A stretch of 46,694 nucleotides of DNA, from NCBI GenBank assembly GCA_903824675.1, contig CAIJXV010000006.1, positions 1 to 46,694 of the forward strand. Reading direction: 5' to 3'. A program made the translations under genes and the position numbers. The notes under the pieces were generated by a model. It had not been told where the DNA came from. It saw nothing but the letters and a program-made list of their open reading frames with translations, and ran no database searches. Within the stretch, counting starts at the first letter, position 1. Every line of letters starts with the position of its first letter. This DNA is from an uncultured bacterium. Lineage in GTDB: Bacteria; Verrucomicrobiota; Kiritimatiellia; CAIKKV01; CAIJXV01. Positions 17,682 to 25,387 of the stretch are shown here, one piece after another.

Positions 17682-17712
17682 ATATCATTCCTAAATATCC
17701 TGAACCCGGAAC
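17623..17712 (-). promoter_or_regulatory. GGTTC-type inverted repeat around the channel gene start
   Basis: GTTCGGGGTTC (17623-17633, inside the gene) and GAACCCGGAAC (17702-17712, upstream of it) are inverted copies matching at 10 of 11 positions. They flank the Shine-Dalgarno sequence and ATG at 17681. In the mRNA they could pair and form a long hairpin with the ribosome-binding site in its loop. Both arms lie within larger degenerate GGGTTC/GGTTC tracts. Confidence 0.35.
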
Positions 17713-17740
17713 CCTGATCCCCGATTCCTTCCCCCCGTTC

Positions 17741-20023
17741 TTAGGTCAACCCGATCATCGGTCCGATCGGCGAACGGGCCAGACCCTGGTAGGTATTATC
17801 CATGACGAGGGTGATGGTTCGGGATAAATCCATTTCATCGGTGCAAAGCACAGCGTCCGGATACACAGGGATGCGGGCATTTTTTCGGACAAAGACGGGA
17901 ATGCGGCCCGGGGTGCTGGCGAGGTTGTTAATCCAACGCGGGCCCTGGAACTGTTCCCCGGTCCAGAAATCGACCCACTCACCTTTGGGAAGGTAGACAG
18001 ATCGGACTCCGGAGTCGTTCAGAACGGGGGCAATGAGGAGGTCGTTCCCGCACAGGAACTGGTCGTCGAGGGTCCAGCACAGCGGATCCGAGGGATCATG
18101 GAAGAAGAGAGCGCGCATGATGGGGAAGCCGGATTGGCTGGACTGGCGACCCGCTTCGATCAGATAAGGAATGAGCGCATACCGGAGACGCCACCATTTA
18201 CGGACCAGGTCGGCGATCCGGGGATACTCGTAAGGTTCGCGGGGTTGGGCGCCATGGTAGCGGATGTGGGAGAGGAAGATGGCGGTCTGGGTCCAACGGA
18301 GGTAGACATTGTCCGACGGCCAACTTCGGGAGAAATCGGGGACGCCGTGGAAACCGGGAACATCACAGGTCCAATGCGCAAAACCGGAGGCTCCGAAATG
18401 AAGTCCGCCACGCAGACTGCCGGCGAGGCCATCCCAGGAGCAGGCGCAGTCGCCGCCCCAATGGAGGGGGTACCGCTGGGAACCGGCCCAACCGGTTCGG
18501 GCGAAAATCACGGGCTTGTCGGAAAATTCACGAGAGGCCTCAAATATGGCCCGCTGATAGAGCAGGCCAAATAGGTTTTGGAGCCGTTTGCCGCTCATGG
18601 TGTGATAATCGAGGTTGATATGGATATGCTCGCCAAAATCGGTTTTCAAGGAGGCGACACCCATCTTGAGCAGGGGACGCAACCGGTTTTTATACCATTC
18701 GACCGCCTCGGGGTTGGTCATATCGATCGTGGCGACAAATTCGAGGCCACTGAAGATGCTGTCGGAAATTTTGCCGGTCGCTTCATCGAAGCGGGCCAGC
18801 CCTTTATCCATCACTTCCCGGTAGAGTTTGCTCACCTTGGCAACGTGGGGTAACTGCCAGAGGCTGATGCGAAATCCCTTTTTGCGGAGGTTGGCGATCC
18901 ATTTTTGGGGGTTGGGGAACCGGGTGGAATCGAATTCCCAGTCGCATACCCATTCTTCGGCAAACCAGCCGACATCGACATGCAGCACATCGCAGGGAAA
19001 TTTTTCATCGCGGAGTCGTGTGGCGATTTGATTGACCTGTTCCTCCGAGGAATAGGTCATGCGGCTCATCCAGGTTCCGAGCGACCAGACGGGGACTTCG
19101 GGCGGGAACCCGGTGATCCGGCGGTAATTGTGGAGGATGCGTTCGGGGTGTCCGCCGCCGATAAAAAACAGGTCGACCGCCGGGCTTTCGACGACGGCCT
19201 GGGCGGCACGCGTGGAAACATCAGCCAAGGAGAGGCGCTGGTGATCGTGACTATGGATGAATAGGCCATAGGGGCGGCTGGAGAGGTAGAAGGGAATATT
19301 TTTATAACAGCGCCGGTTATTGACGCCGAGCCCGTCGGCGTTTTCGAGGATCAGGGTGCGGCCTGAGAGGTCGAGATGGGCGAATCGTTCCCCGGTGCCG
19401 GCATACCTTTCGTTGGTGTCGGCGTGAAGCGAGAACGTATGGCGGTCGATCCGGCCCTTGCGTTCGATGAAAGCGAGCGGGAAGGATTCACTGCACATGG
19501 GGAAAAAGGTGTCGGGACATTGGAACGGGATGGGCGTAACGCCATCGGGCAGAACAGTGATCGCGAACGGCTCCTGAGGGAGCGCCATCGTATCGTTCTT
19601 CTGCCAGGGCTCAAGGACGGGGTTGGACGTAATGATGCGGACCCGGACCCGGCCGCGTTGGTCGAGGGCTTCCCAGCCATCGGGGCGGACGACACAGGAT
19701 AGCGGAACCGGGCGGAGATCGGAGGCCCATTCGAGCATGGGGCTGTCGGGCAGGGGAGTGGCCTCGGAATCAAAGGCGGAGAAAAAGCGGACGATATCAT
19801 CGCCATAGGCGCGGAACACGAGGCGTGCGGATCGACGGGGGACGGCTGGGTCCGGGAGGGTTTTAAATCCCCGGAGGAGGGCCTCGAAGGGGACGGAGAG
19901 GTGGAGATCGCCATCGACGATCTGGGCGGCGGTTGGACAAGCCACGCGCCAGATGCGGTCTTCGGCGGCCTGGGGTTGTTCGAGGTCGAGGAGATCGCGG
20001 AGGAATTGATTGGATGGTTTCAT
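17741..20023 (-). CDS. GH31 alpha-glycosidase (alpha-xylosidase/alpha-glucosidase)
   Basis: A 760-aa retaining alpha-glycosidase, normal length for GH31. An N-terminal beta-sandwich includes TGERFAHLDLSGR (mutarotase-like domain); the catalytic barrel begins near residue 310 (PVWSLGTWMSRMTY). The nucleophile is the Asp in SLKTDFGEHI, and the acid/base Asp lies in WGGDCACSWDGL. The KTDFGE form of the nucleophile motif is typical of the YicI-like alpha-xylosidase branch, so isoprimeverose-type or other alpha-xylosyl substrates are plausible, though alpha-glucosidase cannot be excluded. There is no signal peptide and no clear Shine-Dalgarno. It follows the M55 peptidase gene by 25 bp, so the two are probably cotranscribed. 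Confidence 0.92.
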   Translation of the reverse strand: MKPSNQFLRDLLDLEQPQAAEDRIWRVACPTAAQIVDGDLHLSVPFEALLRGFKTLPDPAVPRRSARLVFRAYGDDIVRFFSAFDSEATPLPDSPMLEWASDLRPVPLSCVVRPDGWEALDQRGRVRVRIITSNPVLEPWQKNDTMALPQEPFAITVLPDGVTPIPFQCPDTFFPMCSESFPLAFIERKGRIDRHTFSLHADTNERYAGTGERFAHLDLSGRTLILENADGLGVNNRRCYKNIPFYLSSRPYGLFIHSHDHQRLSLADVSTRAAQAVVESPAVDLFFIGGGHPERILHNYRRITGFPPEVPVWSLGTWMSRMTYSSEEQVNQIATRLRDEKFPCDVLHVDVGWFAEEWVCDWEFDSTRFPNPQKWIANLRKKGFRISLWQLPHVAKVSKLYREVMDKGLARFDEATGKISDSIFSGLEFVATIDMTNPEAVEWYKNRLRPLLKMGVASLKTDFGEHIHINLDYHTMSGKRLQNLFGLLYQRAIFEASREFSDKPVIFARTGWAGSQRYPLHWGGDCACSWDGLAGSLRGGLHFGASGFAHWTCDVPGFHGVPDFSRSWPSDNVYLRWTQTAIFLSHIRYHGAQPREPYEYPRIADLVRKWWRLRYALIPYLIEAGRQSSQSGFPIMRALFFHDPSDPLCWTLDDQFLCGNDLLIAPVLNDSGVRSVYLPKGEWVDFWTGEQFQGPRWINNLASTPGRIPVFVRKNARIPVYPDAVLCTDEMDLSRTITLVMDNTYQGLARSPIGPMIGLT

Positions 20024-20048
20024 TTTATTGGGGTGGGGTTGTTAGCGA

Positions 20049-20867
20049 TCAGCGTTTAAGATAGGGGGTATTCATGAGACCAATGAAGCTGTCAGGATGC
20101 TCGTAGCGATCCGTGCGGGCTGGCTGTTTGGCATCGGCCCGCAGGCGGGTGGTTCGAACGTAAGGCGGCTGAATGGACACATAGCGAAAGGACGCGGGTT
20201 GGGTTTTCAGTCGCTGGAGGGCCTGGGCGGCGCCGGTCTGGAGCAAGCGACAGGCCTCGGTATGGGAGAGATGGATGGCGCTGAGTTTGGCCGCCCGATA
20301 TTCATCGGTGGTCAGGTGATCCAGCCCGTCCTTTTTAAGGCCGCGTTTGACGGCGACCGTGACGGCGCCGGGCGTGAGCGCCTCGACTTCCGCGGCCAGG
20401 GCCGCTTCGCCGCCCGCGAAAATGGAAGGAATCCCCAATTCCCGGGCACACAGAGCGACCGCGCCATATTCACCGATGGAGTGGCCATTAACGGAGTCAT
20501 CGATGCAATTGAACCAGCCGGTATGAGTGATGTGCGAATAATCGGTGCCCGCCTTGGCGTGTTGGCCGACCCAGGCGACGGCGTCGAAGGAGGGATCGAG
20601 GCCGAGCGGATAGATGCAGTCCGGCCAGCCGCGGAGGAGTTCGGCGCGCGGATCGAGCAGGAGGGGGTCGATGCCGCCGGCGCCATGTCCGTCGGCGACG
20701 AGCACCCGGGTAGCCCCGGAATCGAAGAAACCGGAGATGACGGCATTGGCCTCTTCAGTAAGAATCTGGCGGCCTTTATCGTAATAGCGACCGGCGGGAA
20801 GAACCCAGTCGTCATGATTCAGCATTCCGGCACAGCCTTCCATGTCGGTCATCAAATAGATATTCAT
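20049..20867 (-). CDS. M55 family D-aminopeptidase (DppA-like)
   Basis: A 272-aa zinc peptidase of the DppA fold, which removes N-terminal D-amino acids from short peptides. The metal motif D-x-E-G is in MTDMEGCAG (residues 7-15). DGHGAGG and GQHAKAGT carry the next two zinc histidines, and the nucleophile His is in SHITHTGW. The ATG at 20867 is chosen because GAGGA lies 6 nt upstream; an ATG at 20879 is the alternative. It is the promoter-proximal gene of a unit with the GH31 glycosidase. Peptidoglycan peptide recycling is the textbook role, but M55 proteins often sit in carbohydrate operons of this kind of organism and their real substrate there is unclear. Confidence 0.9.
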   Translation of the reverse strand: MNIYLMTDMEGCAGMLNHDDWVLPAGRYYDKGRQILTEEANAVISGFFDSGATRVLVADGHGAGGIDPLLLDPRAELLRGWPDCIYPLGLDPSFDAVAWVGQHAKAGTDYSHITHTGWFNCIDDSVNGHSIGEYGAVALCARELGIPSIFAGGEAALAAEVEALTPGAVTVAVKRGLKKDGLDHLTTDEYRAAKLSAIHLSHTEACRLLQTGAAQALQRLKTQPASFRYVSIQPPYVRTTRLRADAKQPARTDRYEHPDSFIGLMNTPYLKR

Positions 20868-20919
20868 CGCATTCCTCATCCGTTGGGCGGGTGGAATTGA
20901 ATCTTATTAAAGAGGCGTA

Positions 20920-20948
20920 AGAATAGCGTCCAGAGCACTGGGTTTCAA
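20920..20948 (-). promoter_or_regulatory. Predicted sigma-70-type promoter of the M55-GH31 unit
   Basis: On the minus strand TTGAAA (20943-20948) and TATTCT (20920-20925) are separated by 17 bp. The start would be near 20913, about 46 nt before the M55 ATG. Confidence 0.45.
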
Positions 20949-21206
20949 TGGAAAATAATTAGTTTTTGCGGGGTCAGTGACGGGGGGGCGCCCCTCATTC
21001 CCGGCTTACGTCAATCCAGTATTTGGACTATTAACGTTCCATCCTCATCGGCGATCATGGCTGGTCATTCCAGGCGAAGCTGCGGAACATCGCGGACGGC
21101 ATCCTTCAACGGCAGAACAACAAGCAGGCGAGCCTTCCCTCTGCTCTGAAGTGATTGCAGAACAGTACAACCAAGTGCTGATCGATGTGTCCCACGGGCA
21201 GAAAGA
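20949..21206. other. Gene-free spacer, possible decayed sequence
   Basis: No intact gene is recognised. A perfect GGGGCGCCCC palindrome lies at 20985-20994. On the plus strand a short frame between stops (21035-21154, containing DHGWSFQAKLRNI) looks protein-like but lacks a start codon and a known domain. The part nearest 21206 continues into the last codons of the PP-loop gene and may be a dispersed repeat. Confidence 0.3.
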
Positions 21207-22301
21207 TTACAAGTGCGGCAAAGCCTTGCTCCCGCGATGGAGGGCGAGCGCCCGTAATTCGTCCACATAGGTTTCTTCCTGCGCGTAGCGGGAAAGGTCG
21301 AGTGGAGCGAAACATTTAGATTCAATTTCTTTCCACGGTGGAAGCGGAGGAAAGACCGGAAATTGATCGAGACTGCCGGTGACCTTGAGCGGTAACATCG
21401 TCTTCAGACATTTGATGCATCGTCCACAGTTACGAGGGCCGGGGATATTTTGCCAGCAGACACGCAAATGGTTCCTGGCTTCTGAACGGTGTTCGATGGC
21501 GAGGATCTTTTGAATCCGCGATTGGTGACTGCCGTGGTGAACAATATCGAGCGATTCTGTTCCAAACATCGGGTCGGTCACGGGGTTTGAACCACACGGC
21601 GCAAAAAGTGTGGAGTGGCGGTTGGTGGAAGGAATGATAAAGGTGCGCGTCCCCCCTGCGAGCAGTAACGCGGAGGCCGCGAGGCAGGCGCCATGTGAAT
21701 TAACCCAAGGAATCAGGGGATCAAGGATTGAACGGACATTCGTTGAGAGGCCGATGAATCCGAGGTTCCATCCTTTCGCAAGCTCCGCCAACTCGGCGGC
21801 CAGTTCATCAGAGAGGGGATCACCCAGAGGAACGTCAAACCCGTGTGCATAGAAAAGGTGCGAGAGTTTGAAGTCAGCATTCGGCGCGGCGGCGCCCAGA
21901 TGTTCGTAGAGCGTGTAGAAGGAATCGACACCACCGGAAAAGCAACTGACCACGGCCCGGGCATCGGGCTGAACCATGGGTGAAAACGACGGTGGACGAA
22001 GGCGAACTTCCAATAATTCACTCGGCAACCACAGGTGGAAATGCGCTGAAAACTGCAGCAGTCCATAGTGAAAACGGGGTGAGAGTGGCTGCGACACTTC
22101 AATATCCTCCCCAAGTGACATCGCGGACATCGCCAGCGCAGCAACCGCCGGCGCGGGGCCGGTGTGAAGAAAATCGCGATACCGGGAATCGATACGGAAC
22201 CAGAGTTCCCCAGACCGTTGTGGCTGTGATAGCGTGTCAAACCGGTAGCGTACCGTGATTCTACCGTCCTGCTCCTCAACGGTCGCCGGATAAATTTTCA
22301 T
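21207..22301 (-). CDS. PP-loop ATP pyrophosphatase with QueC-like four-cysteine motif
   Basis: A 364-aa protein of unknown specific function. The PP-loop SGGVDS (residues 122-127) binds and adenylates with ATP, as in the N-type ATP pyrophosphatase family (QueC, TilS, MnmA, asparagine synthetase). A C-terminal pattern C282-x9-C292-x2-C295-x2-C298 (NCGRCIKC) closely resembles the zinc site of QueC. The approximately 120-residue N-terminal domain, rich in beta strands, is not found in QueC (about 220-240 aa). The last residues (LHRGSKALPHL) may be encoded by a repeat that replaced the original end. ATG at 22301 is preferred over a GTG at 22421, although its Shine-Dalgarno is poor. No other queuosine genes are nearby, so a tailoring or unknown adenylation role is open. 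Confidence 0.75.
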   Translation of the reverse strand: MKIYPATVEEQDGRITVRYRFDTLSQPQRSGELWFRIDSRYRDFLHTGPAPAVAALAMSAMSLGEDIEVSQPLSPRFHYGLLQFSAHFHLWLPSELLEVRLRPPSFSPMVQPDARAVVSCFSGGVDSFYTLYEHLGAAAPNADFKLSHLFYAHGFDVPLGDPLSDELAAELAELAKGWNLGFIGLSTNVRSILDPLIPWVNSHGACLAASALLLAGGTRTFIIPSTNRHSTLFAPCGSNPVTDPMFGTESLDIVHHGSHQSRIQKILAIEHRSEARNHLRVCWQNIPGPRNCGRCIKCLKTMLPLKVTGSLDQFPVFPPLPPWKEIESKCFAPLDLSRYAQEETYVDELRALALHRGSKALPHL

Positions 22302-22436
22302 TCGTGACGGGATTTCATTATTTTCCTTAAATATATCGGAATCCACATGGAAACGCAAGCGCTCGCACCGTGAGCATAGGGGACTGTTCGGGGCGCTTAT
22401 TGGCGATGGTTCGGCGGCCACCCGCCCCGTAAGGCC

Positions 22437-23093
22437 TCAACTTCCATGAAGTTGGCCAAAGGGGAACCGCTGGACCAGTTCTTCGAAGGAGTTCACGCGG
22501 GCATCAGGTGTTTCTGTGCCCGGATGGCCTATTCCCCAGGTGACGAAAATCCGCCGGACGCCGGCACGGCGACCGGATTCAAGATCGGTATGATGGTCGC
22601 CAATTACCCAGGCGGCTTCCGGCGGGGTCCCTGTCAGGCGGAGGGTTTCAAGGATTCCGGCGGGGTGGGGCTTCAAGGTGGGGGCGTTGCCATCGCCGAT
22701 GACGACCTGAAATAGATCCCGGACATTGAAATGGACGAGGAGACTTTCGGTGAATTCCAAAAGTTTATTGGTCACGACCGAGAGCGAGTGGCCGCGATGA
22801 TGGAGGGTTCGCAATCCCGCTTCAACGCCGGGATACAGCGTTGAAGTATCGAATAAATGAGCGCGATAGAGGCGGCGTTGAACGACGAGGGCTTCCTCGA
22901 GATCTACCGCGGTCCCCTGGATGGCTCTCTCGACCAGTTTTTTGACGCCATCGCCCACGTAGCCGGCGATGACGTCCTCTGCCAGGAGCGGCAGATGGTA
23001 GAACCGGCGCATTTCGTTGACCGCGATCACGATATCCCGACGGGTATCGATGAGCGTTCCATCCAGATCAAAGATCAGGGCCTGACGCAACAT
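22437..23093 (-). CDS. HAD-superfamily phosphatase (phosphoglycolate phosphatase-like)
   Basis: A 218-aa cytoplasmic phosphatase. Motif I is DLDGT (nucleophile Asp in FDLDGTLIDT), motif II is VVTNK, the motif III lysine is in LKPHPAG, and motif IV is GDHHTDLESG. A helical C1 cap lies between motifs I and II. Sequence and length fit Gph/PpaX-type enzymes acting on phosphoglycolate or pyrophosphate, but HAD specificity is hard to predict. The ATG at 23093 is only 7 nt after the EF-G stop, so it is the second gene of that transcript; a longer frame overlapping fusA is rejected. A 135-bp gap follows before the PP-loop gene on the same strand. Confidence 0.88.
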   Translation of the reverse strand: MLRQALIFDLDGTLIDTRRDIVIAVNEMRRFYHLPLLAEDVIAGYVGDGVKKLVERAIQGTAVDLEEALVVQRRLYRAHLFDTSTLYPGVEAGLRTLHHRGHSLSVVTNKLLEFTESLLVHFNVRDLFQVVIGDGNAPTLKPHPAGILETLRLTGTPPEAAWVIGDHHTDLESGRRAGVRRIFVTWGIGHPGTETPDARVNSFEELVQRFPFGQLHGS

Positions 23094-23100
23094 ATCCGGA

Positions 23101-25212
23101 TTAGCGGATTTTGTTGGCTTCGCGCCGTTTCTTGATGATTTCCTCGGCCAGTGTGAACGGCACGGCTTCGTAATGTTCAAAATGCATGGTGAAGGATGCC
23201 CGGCCCTGAGTGAGGGTTCGGATGGTATTGGAATATCCGAACATTTCGCTCAAGGGAACCAGTCCGCGAATAACCTTGTAATCGCCCTGCTCATCCATGG
23301 ATTCGATCCGACCCCGCCGCTGACAGATGGAGCCCGAGGCCGCGCCCAGGAAATCTTCCGGGGTGACGACTTCAACCGACATGATCGGTTCCAGCAGTTC
23401 GGGATGACCGGCCATGAAGAGTTGGCGGAAACAGACCCGGGCGGCTTCGCGGAAGGCGAAATCGCTTGAATCGACGTCATGTGACGAACCGTCGGTCAAG
23501 GAGACACGCATATCGACGACCGGATAGCCGGCGAAGGGCCCGTGCTCCATGGCCTTGATGACACCCTTTTCGCAAGACGGAATATATTCAGAAGGAACAT
23601 GGCCGCCCTTGACGTCATTGACGAACTCAAACCCGGCGCCGGGATCGAGCGGTTCGAGGGACATGCAGACGTGGGCGTACTGACCGCGTCCACCCGACTG
23701 CTTGACATGTTTGTACTGACCGTCGGAATTGACCGTTGCGGTTTCCCGATAGGCAACCTCAGGACGTCCGATTTGGGCGATGACGTTGAATTCCCGACGG
23801 AGCCGGTCAACGAGGATTTCCAAATGCAATTCGCCCATGCCCGAAATGATGGTTTCCCGGGTTTCCTCGTCGAAGCTGACGATAAAGGTCGGATCCTCAT
23901 CAGCCAGAGTATGGAGGGCCTGTCCCATCTTCTCATCGTCGCCCCGGCTTTCCGGTTTAACGCTGATGGACATGACCGGGGAGGGGAATTCGATGGATTC
24001 GAGCAGGATGGGGTTGTCTTCGGAACAGATCGTATCCCCGGTTTTGGTCTTGTTCAGGCCGACGACGGCGACGATGTCACCACAGCGGGCGAGGGGAATG
24101 GCTTCCTGCCGGTTGGCATGCATGCGAAGAACCCGGCCGATTCGCTGGGTCTGGTCGCGACTGCTGTTCAAAACGGTGGTCCCGGATTCGAGGGTGCCCG
24201 AATAAATTCGGATATAGGTCAACTTGCCCATATGCTTGTCGGCCATGATCTTGAAGGCCAGGGCCGAAAAAGGTTCCGTATCGCGGGGAAGCCGCTCGAA
24301 CGTCTCATCGGAATCGGGTTTTTTCCCGATGATCGGAGGAACATCGCAGGGAGAGGGGAGAAAATCGACGATGCCGTCGAGCAGGGCTTGGACGCCCTTG
24401 TTTTTGAAGGCCGATCCGCAAAAAACGGGGATGACCCGGCGGGCGATGGTGGCCTTGCGGATGATGCTCCGGATTTCGTCTTCGGACAAATCTCCGGTGG
24501 TCAGAAATTTTTCAAGCAATTCGTCGCACTGTTCTGCGCATTTTTCGACCAGATTGGCGCGCCATTTCCGGGCCTTCTGTAGCTTGTCTTCCGGGATATC
24601 GGCATAGCTAAAGGTTTCGCCATGGTCCTTTTCATCATAATAGATGGCCTTCATGCGGATCAGGTCGATCAGTCCGGAGAATTTTTCCTCGCTGCCGATC
24701 GGGACCACCACAGGCACGGCATTGGCGCCCAGGATGCTTTGGATTTCATCCACCACCCCGAAAAAGTCCGCACCCGTCCGGTCCATCTTATTGATAAAGG
24801 CCAGTTTGGGCACGCTGTATTTTTCGCTCTGGCGCCAGACCTGCTCGGATTGGGGTTGAACGCCGCCGACGGCACAGAAAAGTGCGATGGCCCCATCGAG
24901 GACGCGGAGACTGCGTTCGACTTCCGCCGTGAAATCGACATGTCCTGGGGTATCGATCAGATTGATGGAATGGTCTCGCCATGAGGTATTGGTTGCGGCG
25001 GACGTGATGGTGATGCCGCGCTCTTGTTCCTGAGGCATCCAGTCCATAACGGCCGCTCCGTCATGAACTTCGCCGATTTTGTGGGTTTTCCCGGAATAAT
25101 AAAGAATCCGTTCACTGACGGTGGTCTTGCCGGCATCAATATGGGCCATAATTCCGATGTTGCGGATTGTTGCCAGATGTTCGAGTCCCGCCACAGTAGT
25201 GTCGTCAGCCAT
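23101..25212 (-). CDS. fusA: Translation elongation factor G
   Basis: Ribosomal translocase of 703 aa, full length. G1 is [10 protein letters not shown]2 is [11 protein letters not shown]3 is DTPGHVDFT and G4 is NKMD. Domains II-V are present, including domain IV ([19 protein letters not shown]) and the C-terminal EFEHYEAVP-like segment. It sits outside the usual str operon: there is no rpsL, rpsG or tuf, and a HAD phosphatase follows after 7 nt. An AAGGA sequence 9 nt upstream supports the ATG. The sequence looks like a canonical EF-G rather than a tetracycline-protection or EF-G2 paralogue, but whether a second copy exists elsewhere cannot be told from this window. Confidence 0.98.
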   Translation of the reverse strand: MADDTTVAGLEHLATIRNIGIMAHIDAGKTTVSERILYYSGKTHKIGEVHDGAAVMDWMPQEQERGITITSAATNTSWRDHSINLIDTPGHVDFTAEVERSLRVLDGAIALFCAVGGVQPQSEQVWRQSEKYSVPKLAFINKMDRTGADFFGVVDEIQSILGANAVPVVVPIGSEEKFSGLIDLIRMKAIYYDEKDHGETFSYADIPEDKLQKARKWRANLVEKCAEQCDELLEKFLTTGDLSEDEIRSIIRKATIARRVIPVFCGSAFKNKGVQALLDGIVDFLPSPCDVPPIIGKKPDSDETFERLPRDTEPFSALAFKIMADKHMGKLTYIRIYSGTLESGTTVLNSSRDQTQRIGRVLRMHANRQEAIPLARCGDIVAVVGLNKTKTGDTICSEDNPILLESIEFPSPVMSISVKPESRGDDEKMGQALHTLADEDPTFIVSFDEETRETIISGMGELHLEILVDRLRREFNVIAQIGRPEVAYRETATVNSDGQYKHVKQSGGRGQYAHVCMSLEPLDPGAGFEFVNDVKGGHVPSEYIPSCEKGVIKAMEHGPFAGYPVVDMRVSLTDGSSHDVDSSDFAFREAARVCFRQLFMAGHPELLEPIMSVEVVTPEDFLGAASGSICQRRGRIESMDEQGDYKVIRGLVPLSEMFGYSNTIRTLTQGRASFTMHFEHYEAVPFTLAEEIIKKRREANKIR

Positions 25213-25237
25213 AGTTTTGAATCCTTATTTCACCTGC

Positions 25238-25252
25238 GACCCAGAAAGGGTC
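25238..25252 (-). promoter_or_regulatory. Small hairpin in the fusA leader
   Basis: GACCC and GGGTC pair around a 5-nt loop (AGAAA on the plus strand), midway between the predicted start of transcription and the fusA Shine-Dalgarno. It may stabilise the leader or affect translation; no T-tract follows. Confidence 0.35.
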
Positions 25253-25274
25253 TGATCTCACAAAAAGAGCGGTT

Positions 25275-25303
25275 ATGCTATCAGGCTTATGGCCCGGTGA
25301 CAA
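25275..25303 (-). promoter_or_regulatory. Predicted sigma-70-type promoter of fusA
   Basis: On the minus strand TTGTCA (25298-25303) and TAGCAT (25275-25280) are 17 bp apart. Transcription would begin near 25268, giving a leader of about 55 nt. Confidence 0.55.
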
Positions 25304-25387
25304 GCTTTTGTTCATTTTTCTTTGGGTTTTGGTCCCAATACGCTAGATTGACGCCACGGGATGCAAACCAACCGGAAGGCAGGCGCG

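Noticed and set aside
22389-22429. CGGGGC/GCCCCG inverted repeat between the HAD and PP-loop genes as a terminator
   Set aside because: The stem is only 6 bp with a long loop and no T-tract.
23542-24582. 346-codon open frame antisense to fusA
   Set aside because: Shadow of a highly conserved EF-G gene in GC-rich DNA.
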